A stretch of DNA of 64,000 bases. Source: Alphaproteobacteria bacterium. Its GTDB lineage: Bacteria > Pseudomonadota > Alphaproteobacteria > JANQMY01. Below the pieces are notes generated by a model. It worked only from the letters and a program-made list of their open reading frames with translations, searched no databases and was not told the origin of the DNA. Location of the stretch: positions 186,001 to 250,000 of the forward strand of contig JANQPL010000018.1 in NCBI GenBank assembly GCA_028289425.1. Direction: 5' to 3'. Below, piece by piece: positions 52,122 to 60,919 of the stretch. Each line of letters opens with the position of its first letter. Position 1 is the stretch's first letter. A program made the position numbers and the translations under genes.

Positions 52122-53423
52122 ATGAACGCCCCCCAGCACCGCGCTCCCGAGGAAGCCGGTGCGATATCGGTGATTGTGTACGCGGGACCGTTTCTCGGCG
52201 GTGCGGTCATGTTGTTTACGGTGCAGTTTTTCTTCCTCAAATACGGCACTGACGTTTTGTTGCTGTCGCCTGCGGCCCTCGGACTATTGTTTGGCGCCTC
52301 AAAGATTGTCGACGCCATCACCGATCCGCTCATCGGTCTTTGGAGCGATCGGACCAAACACGGGCTGGGGCGCCGGAGGCCCTGGTTGTTCGGTGCAACG
52401 CCATTGCTTGGATTGTGTTTCGTGGCAATCTGGCTACCGCCGCAGATGGATCACCTTTCGACCATGATGTGGGTGACGGTCTGGCTCATTTTTTTCTACG
52501 TGATTTTTACCGCCTATAACGTGCCGCACTTTGCTCTGGGGGCGGAGATTTCGAAATCGCCCCACAGCAAGACACGCCTCTATGGCGCCAGGCAGATGGT
52601 GGAAACCGTGGGCATGTTGATTGCTTTCGCCGTTATGCAAGCGGTTTCGACCGCGAGTGTGCCGAGGGAAACGGCAGGCACCGTCATGATCCCACTGGCA
52701 TTGCTAGCCATGGTGTTCCTACTTGGAACACCAATCCTTCAACCGGAATACGCGGAACACCGGCGCAGGCGCCGCGCGATCAGATCTTCCTTGCGGGACA
52801 TCTTCCTCAATCCCCATGCCACAAGACTGTTTGCCGCTTGGGCCTTGGTGCTTTTCGGCTTGAGCAGCCTTGGCATTATGGGGCCTTTCGCGGCCGAATA
52901 TGTACTGGGGCGGCCCGACCTCATCGCTGTTATTCCCGGCGTTTTCCTGATTGCGAGCCTTGTGTCCATCCCTTTGTGGATCCGCCTTGCGGGCACCTTC
53001 GGCAAGATCCGTACGTGGCATTGGGGCCTTGTCGGCGGCGCCGTGGCGATGCTTAGTTTGTTTCTGCCGACCGGCGGCAACGTTTATTGGTTCGTCGGCG
53101 CTGTTGCAGCGGCGGGTTTTTTTCTGGCCGCGTCCACGGTACTCGGCCCGTCGGTTCTGGCCGACGTGATTGATGACGATGAACGCCGAACCGGAGAGAG
53201 GAAGGAGGGAGCTTACGCATCGCTCTTCACCCTTGTCAGCAAAATAGGCGCGGCTTTGGTGACGGTCTTGATCGGTCTGCTGCTCAGTTTTGGCGGCTAT
53301 GTTCCCAATGAAGTGCAGTCTGAGGGCGTGAGAAACTTTCTTCTCGGCGCGTTCGCCGGAATACCATCTGCCGCGTGCGTCCTTTGCGCCTTGGTCCTGC
53401 GTGGCCTTGACATCCGCCGATGA
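52122..53423 (+). CDS. GPH-family (MFS_2) transporter, third copy
   Basis: A 433-residue membrane protein. The signature IVDAITDPLIGLWSDRTKHGLGRRRPWLF identifies the GPH cation symporter family. It is shorter than the copies at 14.2 and 39.6 kb, with no long tails. As the third gene in the TetR operon it probably imports the compound that relieves repression. The substrate is unknown. Confidence 0.86.
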   Translation: MNAPQHRAPEEAGAISVIVYAGPFLGGAVMLFTVQFFFLKYGTDVLLLSPAALGLLFGASKIVDAITDPLIGLWSDRTKHGLGRRRPWLFGATPLLGLCFVAIWLPPQMDHLSTMMWVTVWLIFFYVIFTAYNVPHFALGAEISKSPHSKTRLYGARQMVETVGMLIAFAVMQAVSTASVPRETAGTVMIPLALLAMVFLLGTPILQPEYAEHRRRRRAIRSSLRDIFLNPHATRLFAAWALVLFGLSSLGIMGPFAAEYVLGRPDLIAVIPGVFLIASLVSIPLWIRLAGTFGKIRTWHWGLVGGAVAMLSLFLPTGGNVYWFVGAVAAAGFFLAASTVLGPSVLADVIDDDERRTGERKEGAYASLFTLVSKIGAALVTVLIGLLLSFGGYVPNEVQSEGVRNFLLGAFAGIPSAACVLCALVLRGLDIRR

Positions 53424-53528
53424 ACCGGATCACCACAATCGCAACTTGTCGCCAAGGTCGTAGGTTCATGATATCAACGGCCCGCGAGCCCATTAGGGGC
53501 TCATGCGCTGCAAGTTCGAAGGTGATCC

Positions 53529-53792
53529 ATGTTTGTTATTGAGGATGAAGCCCATGCTGAACGTCAGCGCGGTGACTTCCAGACCCGCGAAGATGCCATG
53601 GCCGAATTGCGGAGGAGGGCATCGATACCTTGGGATGAAGCGCCCAATGCTGCTCCGTGCACAAATTGGCGAAACTGCGGCCGCCGATATGAAATCGTGG
53701 AATATGACGTTTCCACAAGACCGTGGAGAGAACTGACCCGGCGCTTTATGCTGGAAATAGACGCCAAAGGCGTCCGCTGGGCGTCTTCTTGA
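53529..53792 (+). CDS. Conserved hypothetical protein with Cys motif
   Basis: An 87-residue protein beginning MFVIEDEAHAER with the segments EDAMAELRRRASIPWDEAPN, CTNWRNCGRRYEIVEYD and PWRELTR. I recognise this pattern from uncharacterised proteins in proteobacteria, where the Cys-x5-Cys pair is kept. Function unknown. A frame starting at 53503 overlaps it but is less likely. It lies 105 bp after the transporter gene. Confidence 0.68.
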   Translation: MFVIEDEAHAERQRGDFQTREDAMAELRRRASIPWDEAPNAAPCTNWRNCGRRYEIVEYDVSTRPWRELTRRFMLEIDAKGVRWASS

Positions 53793-53952
53793 TCGTCGGC
53801 GTGTCCAACACAGCCAAGAAGAATTGACCATAGAGTGGGCAAGCTTCTTTGTGTATCTGCTACCAAATCAAAGGCGCATAATATATATTATGGAAAATTA
53901 TTTATGTGGCCGCGGCAGCAGTCAAAACCGTGAGATGTTCGCGTAACGGCTT

Positions 53953-54324
53953 CTAACCACTCTCAATATTGTGCCCAATCCGCCAACAAACACCGCTTGG
54001 GTCGATCAGCACGAAATCCCGCAGCCCCCAATCCCGGTCCGCTGGAGGCTCGGCGCGGGCATCGAACACTTTCAGAAGGCCTGTATGTTGGATGTGCGCC
54101 GACCAGGCATCTGCATTCTTGACCAACAGGTGCATCTGAAAGCTTTCGGCGAAACGCTGTTCAAAATAATTCTGCAACAGGAACGAAGACGTGCCGTGAT
54201 GGAAATACGCCAGATCCTCAGACGACCATGCACAGGTAAAGCCCATGGTCTCGTAGAACGTTTTCGACGTTTCAAAACTCTTCGCCGGCACGAAAGCCTT
54301 AGCTTCGATCGTTTCTAAGGTCAT
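53953..54324 (-). CDS. VOC-family protein
   Basis: A 123-residue single VOC module: MTLETIEAKAFVPAKSFETSKTFYETMGFTCAWSSEDLAYF, then HLLVKNADAW and a C-terminal VLIDPSGVCWRIGHN. Metal ligand positions are poorly kept, so it may be a binding protein (bleomycin-resistance type) rather than an enzyme. The start at 54324 is preferred over one 15 codons upstream because family members begin there. Single gene. Confidence 0.76.
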   Translation of the reverse strand: MTLETIEAKAFVPAKSFETSKTFYETMGFTCAWSSEDLAYFHHGTSSFLLQNYFEQRFAESFQMHLLVKNADAWSAHIQHTGLLKVFDARAEPPADRDWGLRDFVLIDPSGVCWRIGHNIESG

Positions 54325-54432
54325 GTGGGTTACGGTCCCGTGTCTTGTGATGGATCGAACAAGAAACATGTTGCCAAGATGATTGGCTCAAACACAAGGA
54401 TTATGACGGCGGGTGTGTGCTTCGAAGTTCGC

Positions 54433-56982
54433 TTATGCAACGACCGATTTTTTCTGGTCGTCATTGTCCAGCAATTCAGACATCACTGTGGTTAGCTCCG
54501 CCAAATCTAGCGGCTTTGAGAGATAGCTTGAAGCGCCGGCGCGAAGATATCGACTACTTTGACCGGTCAGCGCGTTAGCCGTGATGACAATAATGGGAAC
54601 ATCCGCATACGCCTTGTTTGATGTGCGAATCTTTCGAGTTGCCTCTTCGCCGTTCATAACCGGCATGTTGATGTCCATCAGGACGATGTCAAACGGTTCT
54701 CGGTCTAGGGCCTCAATGGCTTCTGCCCCGTTTTCGACCATGTGGCATTCGAAATTGTGGTCCACGCATGCCGAGAGCGCTTGGCGCACCACCTCTTGAT
54801 TGACCGGGTTGTCCTCCGCCACCAGCACCCGGGTTATCGGCACATTGTCTTGGCCTGAGGTCCCACCGTTTCTGTCGGCAACCGACTTCAGCTCATCAAT
54901 TGCCGTATCCAATTGTTGCTCGGCGGTTTTCAAAGGGAGCGCGATCCAGAAGGTCGCCCCCTCCCCCATGGCGCTCTCAACGCCGATTTGACCCTGCATC
55001 AGGGTCACCAAATCGTACGAAATCGCTAGCCCTAAGCCCGTACCACCATGCTTGCGGGTCACCGAGCCGTCAGCCTGCACGAACCGCTCAAATATGGCGC
55101 GTTGTTGATCAGGGGCAATGCCGGGACCACAATCGGTCACGTCAATTCGAATGGCGCCGTCGCCCGTGCGGTCGGCCTTTATGTCAATGCAGCCTTCATC
55201 CGTGAACTTCACGGCATTTCCGGTCAGATTGATCAGCACTTGCCGGATCCGGTTGCCATCACCAAAGAACAGGCTTGTTCCGTCAAAGACGCGCTCCGCC
55301 CTAATGGTCAAGCCTTTTTGCTGGGCGATGCCTAAGACCGAATCGACCACCTCTTGCAAAATCTCGTCCAAATCGAAGATATCTTCGTCAAGGTGCATGA
55401 GCCCCGCTTCGATTTTGGAAATGTCCAGAATGTCATTGATGAGCGCCAGCAACGCTTTGCCGGAACTCTGAATGGTTTGTGTAAATCGTTTTTGTTTTTC
55501 GTTTAAGGGACTGCGTTCCAGAAGCTGCGCCATGCCCAGCACCCCGTTCAAGGGCGTCCGGATCTCATGGCTCATATTGGCCAAAAATTGGCTTTTCGCT
55601 TCATTGGCGGCCTCAGCTTCGCGCCGCCTGGTCTCCAATTCTTCAGCATTCGCAACGCGATCGGTGATGTCATAACGAATGGACACGAACTTTTTCGGAT
55701 GGCCAGCCAGGTCGCAAATCGGAATGATCATCGAGTCCACCCAATACAGGCGACCGTCCTTTGCCCGGTTGCAGATTTCCCCTTGCCATGGCTTTCCACA
55801 TCTAATGGTGCGCCACATGTCTTCGAAAAAATCTTTCGAATGGGTTCCCGAGTTCAAAATCCGATGGTCTTGACCGAGAAGTTCTTCCCGGTCATAGCCG
55901 CTTACTTCGCAGAAACGGTTATTGGCAAATGTGATTGTGCCGTTTATGTCCGTCATGGCGACAATCATCATGCGGTCGAGCGCGGATTGGTACGCGCTGA
56001 GGTCCGCCAAGGCCTGATCTGCCTTCTCCAGAGCCTCTGCCAAGGAGGCGCGTTCTTGCTGCTGCACGGTGATGTCTTGGAATGCGCCAAAAAGTTTGTA
56101 TGGGGCCCCATTCTGAAGCACGCGATGACCAACAGTTCGTACCCAGATGTGACGTCCTTTAGCCGTAATCACCGGGATTTCTAAGTCAAACGGTTCTCCG
56201 TATTTGATGCACTTTTGGACCTCTACATTGAGTTCCGGCTGAACTTCCTTGGGAATAAACTCAGCCACCTGCTCCATTGTTGGAACGTAATCCGCTTCCA
56301 CGTCGTGAATGGAACGCATCTGGTCGCTCCAAATTATCGTCCCGTTCTGTAGATCCCATTCCCAAGCCCCCACATTCGCCGCTTTGGACATGCTTGTAAG
56401 CATGGATTGTTTTTGTTGCACATCCATTCCGCTGAGGCTCATCTGACGCGCCGAAATTGTTGACGCCACAAGGACAAGTGTTATTGCGATGCATAACAGA
56501 AATGCGGCGGCAAAACGGATGGCTTCTGGTTCGAAGGGAGACTCCATAACCAATCCGCCGACGTCGGCAATATACAATGCGACCACGCAGACGATCGACA
56601 AAAGTCCGAATACAAATGTGGAACGCATTCCAAGGAAGAAACCGGCTGCAATTGTCGGCACAATGAGAAGAGGCGCAACGTAACCGTCGGCACCGCCATT
56701 AATTGAGGCGGCTCCCGCTGCGCATATCATCATTGTAAAGATAAATACAGCAGCGGGGCGCGTAATGGTTCTGGTGACCAGAGACCAGAAACCGACCACG
56801 AGGAATGTGACGACAGCAATCAGCCCGACGATCATCCCGCCCCGCACTTGCCCGAACAGAATGAACACGCCCAACAGATACAGACCGATTAGAGCGGCGA
56901 AACCGAAGGCCGACCACATGAACGCCTTTCGAACCGGTTCGCGGTTCGGTAATTCTGAGACGCTGTGTTCGATTTCAGTCAT
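54433..56982 (-). CDS. Hybrid sensor histidine kinase/response regulator
   Basis: An 849-residue membrane kinase. About six or seven hydrophobic helices fill residues 22-180. Two PAS domains follow (about 205-310 and 335-450; the second has FANNRFCEVSGYDREELLGQ). The HisKA H-box SHEIRTPLNG gives phospho-acceptor His472, the ATPase domain has DCGPGI and GGTGLGLAIS, and a C-terminal receiver (VLVAEDNPVNQEVV) has its acceptor Asp near 770 (LMDINMPVMNG). The nearby pseudo-GGDEF-EAL and receiver genes suggest a signalling module. Start at 56982 is ATG; a TTG lies six codons upstream. Confidence 0.92.
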   Translation of the reverse strand: MTEIEHSVSELPNREPVRKAFMWSAFGFAALIGLYLLGVFILFGQVRGGMIVGLIAVVTFLVVGFWSLVTRTITRPAAVFIFTMMICAAGAASINGGADGYVAPLLIVPTIAAGFFLGMRSTFVFGLLSIVCVVALYIADVGGLVMESPFEPEAIRFAAAFLLCIAITLVLVASTISARQMSLSGMDVQQKQSMLTSMSKAANVGAWEWDLQNGTIIWSDQMRSIHDVEADYVPTMEQVAEFIPKEVQPELNVEVQKCIKYGEPFDLEIPVITAKGRHIWVRTVGHRVLQNGAPYKLFGAFQDITVQQQERASLAEALEKADQALADLSAYQSALDRMMIVAMTDINGTITFANNRFCEVSGYDREELLGQDHRILNSGTHSKDFFEDMWRTIRCGKPWQGEICNRAKDGRLYWVDSMIIPICDLAGHPKKFVSIRYDITDRVANAEELETRRREAEAANEAKSQFLANMSHEIRTPLNGVLGMAQLLERSPLNEKQKRFTQTIQSSGKALLALINDILDISKIEAGLMHLDEDIFDLDEILQEVVDSVLGIAQQKGLTIRAERVFDGTSLFFGDGNRIRQVLINLTGNAVKFTDEGCIDIKADRTGDGAIRIDVTDCGPGIAPDQQRAIFERFVQADGSVTRKHGGTGLGLAISYDLVTLMQGQIGVESAMGEGATFWIALPLKTAEQQLDTAIDELKSVADRNGGTSGQDNVPITRVLVAEDNPVNQEVVRQALSACVDHNFECHMVENGAEAIEALDREPFDIVLMDINMPVMNGEEATRKIRTSNKAYADVPIIVITANALTGQSSRYLRAGASSYLSKPLDLAELTTVMSELLDNDDQKKSVVA

Positions 56983-57000
56983 CTGCCCGTCACTTCGCAA

Positions 57001-57402
57001 TGTGGGAAGAGTGACTGTTTAAGATACAACCTATAGACTAAGTAAAAGTTTAAGATCCGGATGGCGTGTTGCCGCGCAACCAAACACTACAACGTCTGGT
57101 CCGCCCACCGGTCTAGTTGTCAAGAACAAACAGCCCCTCACTTGCGGTTGTTCGAGAGGACAACTGTAGACTTTAATTGAAGCCCGTAATCGAAACGCAG
57201 ATGGAGAATCCGCCCATGGAGTATATTCTAAGTAATTGATTATAATACGATTTTAGACTCAAGATGAATATATCTTAATTGTACCAAAAAGCCTGTACGC
57301 CACTTTAGGTATGATAACCAAAATAAATTATAAATGTTTTTCACAAATACTTGTAAAAGTTGAGAAGAGCAAATTTGGACATAAGGAGGCAAAAGATCTG
57401 CC
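57001..57402. other. 402-bp AT-rich intergenic region
   Basis: No gene is visible between the divergent hybrid kinase and pseudo-GGDEF-EAL genes. The right part (about 57230-57370) is markedly AT-rich and includes TATAAT at 57241-57246 and several A/T runs, suitable for promoters or nucleoid-protein binding. A clear AAGGAGG ribosome binding site lies at 57383-57389. Confidence 0.6.
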
Positions 57403-58608
57403 ATGTCCATGGCGCCGAAAGTTTTTGTTACAGAGCAACAAAAACAAACACTCAGTGGACTGTTGGAAACGCAAGCGGAGATATTCGGGTCTCGGGTCTC
57501 GTTTATCAACCTTGCAGACTATAAGCAGACATATAAGAGTGATTGGCCCGCCCGCCTCGCGACCTTGCGCAAGATTTGCCTTAAAGTATTGAACGAAAAA
57601 CTTGACGGCAACTCAGCCATGATCGATTTGGGTGAGTCCTTTGTCGCCCTCTTCTTCAACAATTTTGGAAAAATCCAAAACAACCTAATGGTGGAGGTTG
57701 CGCGGCAGATCGATATGGCGATCAAGTCCCATCCGGATTTCACAAACGCCGAAATCGACTGCCGCGCTAGCACCCTGGGACCCGAAGAACTGAAAAGCTT
57801 GCTTGTGCCTGGACAAGCAAAGGAGAGTGACAATGGCGCGTGGGGCGACGACGGCAATGCCGACAGCAAGACCAATGAGGTTCTGTATCAAGCTGTTGTG
57901 GCTCTTGGCCGGCAATCTACGATCGCGCTAAACTGCATGCCGCGCGAATTGATCCGAAGCACCAAACAAGCAACCGAAAAAAAATATTTGTCCGAGAGCC
58001 TGGAATCGAAGCAGATCGACTTGCTGGCATTCGAACATGCCCTAAGCATCGCCTACCGTATGGCGCGGAAGAAGGATGCGCGCCGCATCGTCTTTTCGAT
58101 CAACTTCAACAATTTGAAAGTTCCACAGTTCCGACAAGAATATGAGCACGCCCTAAAACAGGCCCCCAAAAACACTCTTGAGCGGCTCATTCCGAAACTT
58201 GTCCGTGTGCCCCAGAATACGCCTACGTCAACTGTGGAAAACAGCATCGCAACGATCCGACACTACTTTAACTATTTGGCGGTCGAAGCCTCCTACTCAA
58301 AACGCACACCAAAGATCGTGGTCGACGACGCCACGCAACGAACTTTGACATGTGTCTATATCCCGTTTCTGCGGGGCATGGAGGGGGAGCCCCTCAACGC
58401 CGTTCATCGGAAGCTGAGCCTTGCCAGTAACAACACAAAAAGCCGCGTGCTAGGACATGGCATTGAGACACAAGAAGATCTGGCAATTGCGAAAGCGCTA
58501 AATGTGGACTTCGTTTGCGGGTCGGCCGTTCATGCATTTACGATCGCATCAGACGTTCCGTTGTCTGTCGATTTGGCGAATGCACACTTTGACCGCGTGC
58601 GCGTGTAG
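57403..58608 (+). CDS. Putative degenerate GGDEF-EAL protein
   Basis: A 401-residue soluble protein. My reading is an N-terminal degenerate GGDEF-like domain (ARLATLRKICLKVLNEKL...MIDLGESFVALFF...MVEVARQIDMAI) and a C-terminal degenerate EAL-like domain (LLAFEHALSIAYRMA...RIVFSINFNNLKVPQF...RVLGHGIETQEDLAIAKALNVDFVCGSAV). The last part parallels the EGVET..Q...L..LG.D..QG tail of EAL domains. Catalytic motifs GGDEF and EAL are absent, so it would be a c-di-GMP sensor or scaffold rather than an enzyme. The assignment is tentative. An AAGGAGG site precedes the ATG. Confidence 0.6.
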   Translation: MSMAPKVFVTEQQKQTLSGLLETQAEIFGSRVSFINLADYKQTYKSDWPARLATLRKICLKVLNEKLDGNSAMIDLGESFVALFFNNFGKIQNNLMVEVARQIDMAIKSHPDFTNAEIDCRASTLGPEELKSLLVPGQAKESDNGAWGDDGNADSKTNEVLYQAVVALGRQSTIALNCMPRELIRSTKQATEKKYLSESLESKQIDLLAFEHALSIAYRMARKKDARRIVFSINFNNLKVPQFRQEYEHALKQAPKNTLERLIPKLVRVPQNTPTSTVENSIATIRHYFNYLAVEASYSKRTPKIVVDDATQRTLTCVYIPFLRGMEGEPLNAVHRKLSLASNNTKSRVLGHGIETQEDLAIAKALNVDFVCGSAVHAFTIASDVPLSVDLANAHFDRVRV

Positions 58609-58633
58609 TCAAAAGCCGCCCGACGCTCTTGCG

Positions 58634-59008
58634 TTAGACAACTTCCTCCGAAAGGAGTTGGCTGGATACGGATATGAACTCTTCTAGGTCGAGCGGTTTT
58701 CTAACGATCGCGTCGGCCGCAAACTCGGATTTAGTGCGGGTTAAATCGCTCCCGTCTGCGGCGGAAACGACCAATATTTTCACATCCCGATTTCGTTCGG
58801 AAGCGCGAGCATGTTTTCCGACCGCGAACCCGTCCACATCAGGCATGTAAAGATCTAGCACGATCAAATCGAAGGCCCGCTCGTCAAGAGCACGAATGGC
58901 GTCTTGGCCGTTGCTTGTTTCAACAATGTCGTGCCCCTCATCGCCCAATAACTCGACAAATATCTCGCGATTTACCAAATTGTCTTCAACAATCAAGCAC
59001 TTAGCCAT
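58634..59008 (-). CDS. Single-domain response regulator (CheY/DivK-like)
   Basis: A 124-residue receiver with no output domain. The acidic pocket is in LIVEDN, the phospho-acceptor Asp is in LIVLDLYMPDVDG near residue 53, and the conserved Lys is in VRKPLDLEEF. It resembles the receiver at the end of the hybrid kinase (both have EDN-VN start and KPLDL end). It converges on the pseudo-GGDEF-EAL gene with a 25-bp gap. A phosphorelay role with the hybrid kinase is plausible. Confidence 0.9.
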   Translation of the reverse strand: MAKCLIVEDNLVNREIFVELLGDEGHDIVETSNGQDAIRALDERAFDLIVLDLYMPDVDGFAVGKHARASERNRDVKILVVSAADGSDLTRTKSEFAADAIVRKPLDLEEFISVSSQLLSEEVV

Positions 59009-59096
59009 GACATCGCCTGCAGGGTTTCCGTGGTTATAGCGGCGACACTAGCAACCGCTGGTTACACAAGCTTTAACCGCCCGACACTCCAGGGGG

Positions 59097-59795
59097 CTAA
59101 ACCTCACCAATGCCGAACACGTCGCGCAAGGCCGTTTGACCAGCCGGCGTTATCGTTACGGCCCGACTATCCTTCAGCCTACGGACATAGTGGTGCTCCA
59201 GGAAGTGCGTGCATATGGCGGCGCCCAGCTTCCCGGCCACATGTGGCCTACGCTCGGTCCAATCGAGACACGGGCGGCAAATGGGGCGGCGGGATTTGGT
59301 CTTGGCGAATTTCGGATCGATGCCGGCACGGGTAAGGAATAGATGACCCTGCTCCGTTATGGCTCCTGCCTCATCGTCGAACTCAATCACGCCTTTTGCC
59401 CGTAAAGCATCGGTAATGGCGACACCCAGCCTGCCGGCAAAATGGTCGTAGCATGTACGCGCCGTTCTCAATGCGACATCTTTCGTCCCTACAGAGAGTT
59501 TTTGGGTCTGCGGCGCCGTGCGTAGCGACAACGCCATCATATCTTCGATCACCTGTGCCACCTCTGCCGAGGCCAGCCGGTGGTAGCGATGGCGCCCTTG
59601 CTTTTCAACGCGCAGCAGTTCGGCTTCCGTCAAACGAGACAGATGGCTGCTTGCCGTCTGGGGCGTGATATTGGCGCAGCGCGCAAGTTCCGATGCGGTG
59701 AGCGCCCGTCCATCCATAAGGGCCGTGATCATGGCGGCGCGGGTTGGATCCCCCACCAGCTGACCGATCGCGGCAAGGCGATTTGGACTGACCAT
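59097..59795 (-). CDS. ArsR-type winged-helix regulator with C-terminal extension
   Basis: A 232-residue regulator. The N-terminal winged helix is GDPTRAAMITALMDGRALTASELARCANITPQTASSHLSRL. The rest forms an extension with CRPCLDW and other Cys/His residues that could bind metal or a ligand. It is longer than typical ArsR proteins (about 100 residues). A GAGGAGG site precedes the ATG, and a palindrome lies at its promoter. The upstream neighbour is a DsbA-fold isomerase gene. Confidence 0.87.
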   Translation of the reverse strand: MVSPNRLAAIGQLVGDPTRAAMITALMDGRALTASELARCANITPQTASSHLSRLTEAELLRVEKQGRHRYHRLASAEVAQVIEDMMALSLRTAPQTQKLSVGTKDVALRTARTCYDHFAGRLGVAITDALRAKGVIEFDDEAGAITEQGHLFLTRAGIDPKFAKTKSRRPICRPCLDWTERRPHVAGKLGAAICTHFLEHHYVRRLKDSRAVTITPAGQTALRDVFGIGEV

Positions 59796-59839
59796 GGGTA
59801 TGCCTCCTCACGGTCTTATAGCAGGCAACGGGTGTGGAT

Positions 59840-59859
59840 GGTTCGAGGTGCGTCGAACC
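59840..59859 (-). promoter_or_regulatory. Palindrome at the ArsR-type gene promoter
   Basis: GGTTCGA (59840-59846) and TCGAACC (59853-59859) flank a 6-base core. It lies 45-64 bases before the regulator's ATG at 59795. A TATAAG -10-like hexamer reads on the minus strand around 59815-59820, so the palindrome overlaps the expected -35 region. Autoregulation is likely. Confidence 0.55.
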
Positions 59860-59866
59860 TTCAGCG

Positions 59867-60466
59867 CTATTGGCGGGCCGCCAGTTGATCCTCGATGAAC
59901 TCCATGCGGTCTTTGCCCCAGTAAAGCTCGTCGCCAATGGCAATCGAGGGGACACCGAATACGCCCCGCTCCATGGCATTGTTGGTCGAGTCAATGAGCG
60001 CTTGACGCACTGTCTCGCTTTCGGCGGCGTCCTCGAAGGCTTGCCCGTCAACCCCGAGGGACTGGGCAAGGGGCCTCAACGTGCCGTAGTCGCCAATCGT
60101 CCCCACATTGTTTTCCCAATAGGCCGAAAAGATTGCTTCCATGAATTCGAGCTCTTTGTCCCACTGGCGCATGGCAATCGCCCCGCGCAGTGCCCGGCTG
60201 GTCTTGATGGGAAACTTGTCGGGCATGCGAAACGGCAGATTGTATTTCCTGGCCCAGCGCATCAGGTCGTCGCGCCGATTCCTGAGCTTTGCTTTGGGTT
60301 CCTCCATAAGCACGTAATTGTTGGATTGGAAGACGTACCCCAGATTGAACGGATGCCAACTGATCTGAGCGTCGTATGTCGCAGCGAGTGGCTGAATGAG
60401 CTTTAGCGCGAAGTAGGTGTTTGTGCTGCCGATGTCCCAGTAGAAATCAATCGTCTTGCCGGTCAT
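59867..60466 (-). CDS. 2-hydroxychromene-2-carboxylate isomerase-like DsbA-fold protein
   Basis: A 199-residue protein of the DSBA-like thioredoxin fold, kappa-class GST relatives. The start TIDFYWDIGSTNTYFALKLIQ is typical, with Ser in the CxxC-equivalent place. The GVFGVPSIAIGDELYWGKDRMEFIED segment near the C-terminus is diagnostic for the HCCA isomerase family, which handles aromatic catabolites with glutathione. The substrate here is unknown. It starts 3 bp after the GNAT gene's stop. Confidence 0.87.
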   Translation of the reverse strand: MTGKTIDFYWDIGSTNTYFALKLIQPLAATYDAQISWHPFNLGYVFQSNNYVLMEEPKAKLRNRRDDLMRWARKYNLPFRMPDKFPIKTSRALRGAIAMRQWDKELEFMEAIFSAYWENNVGTIGDYGTLRPLAQSLGVDGQAFEDAAESETVRQALIDSTNNAMERGVFGVPSIAIGDELYWGKDRMEFIEDQLAARQ

Positions 60467-60469
60467 GGC

Positions 60470-60919
60470 CTATCCTGTCTGATTGGTTTTCAGGCCCATG
60501 AATTTTGAATCGGCAATTCGCTCAAAGCCAAAGCGCGCATAGAAATCGAAAGCGTCGTCGGTGGAAAGCATCCAGCGGCGCATGGTCTGAAAGTCGGGAT
60601 GATTCAATACGCATTCCATCAGCCAAGCGCCTAATCCCTGCCCCTGCCAGGCGTCGTTCACGTAAACGTCGCTGATCCACGCAAAGCGTGCAAGATCGGT
60701 CGCCACCCGTGCAAAGCCAATTTGCCCCGCAGCCGCTTCATAAAGCCCGAACGGCACGGACCCTTCAACGGATTTCCAAACGAGATCGGACGGCAATGTG
60801 GCCGCCCAATAGCTGGCGCCGAGCTCTTGTAAGACCCGCCCGCGGTCAAGGCGCTTGGCATCCGTGGAAATTTCGAAAGTGCCGCGCTGCCAATGCCTGG
60901 GCTTGGGGGCGGTCATCAC
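60470..60919 (-). CDS. GNAT-family N-acetyltransferase
   Basis: A 149-residue acetyltransferase. The acetyl-CoA loop is QGQGLGAWLME near residue 90, preceded by IGFARVATDLARFAWISDVYVN (strands 4-5 of the fold). The C-terminus FDFYARFGFER is a standard GNAT ending. Its start overlaps the stop of the MBL hydrolase gene by 4 bp and it is followed closely by the isomerase gene, so all are in one operon. Substrate unknown. Confidence 0.87.
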   Translation of the reverse strand: MMTAPKPRHWQRGTFEISTDAKRLDRGRVLQELGASYWAATLPSDLVWKSVEGSVPFGLYEAAAGQIGFARVATDLARFAWISDVYVNDAWQGQGLGAWLMECVLNHPDFQTMRRWMLSTDDAFDFYARFGFERIADSKFMGLKTNQTG

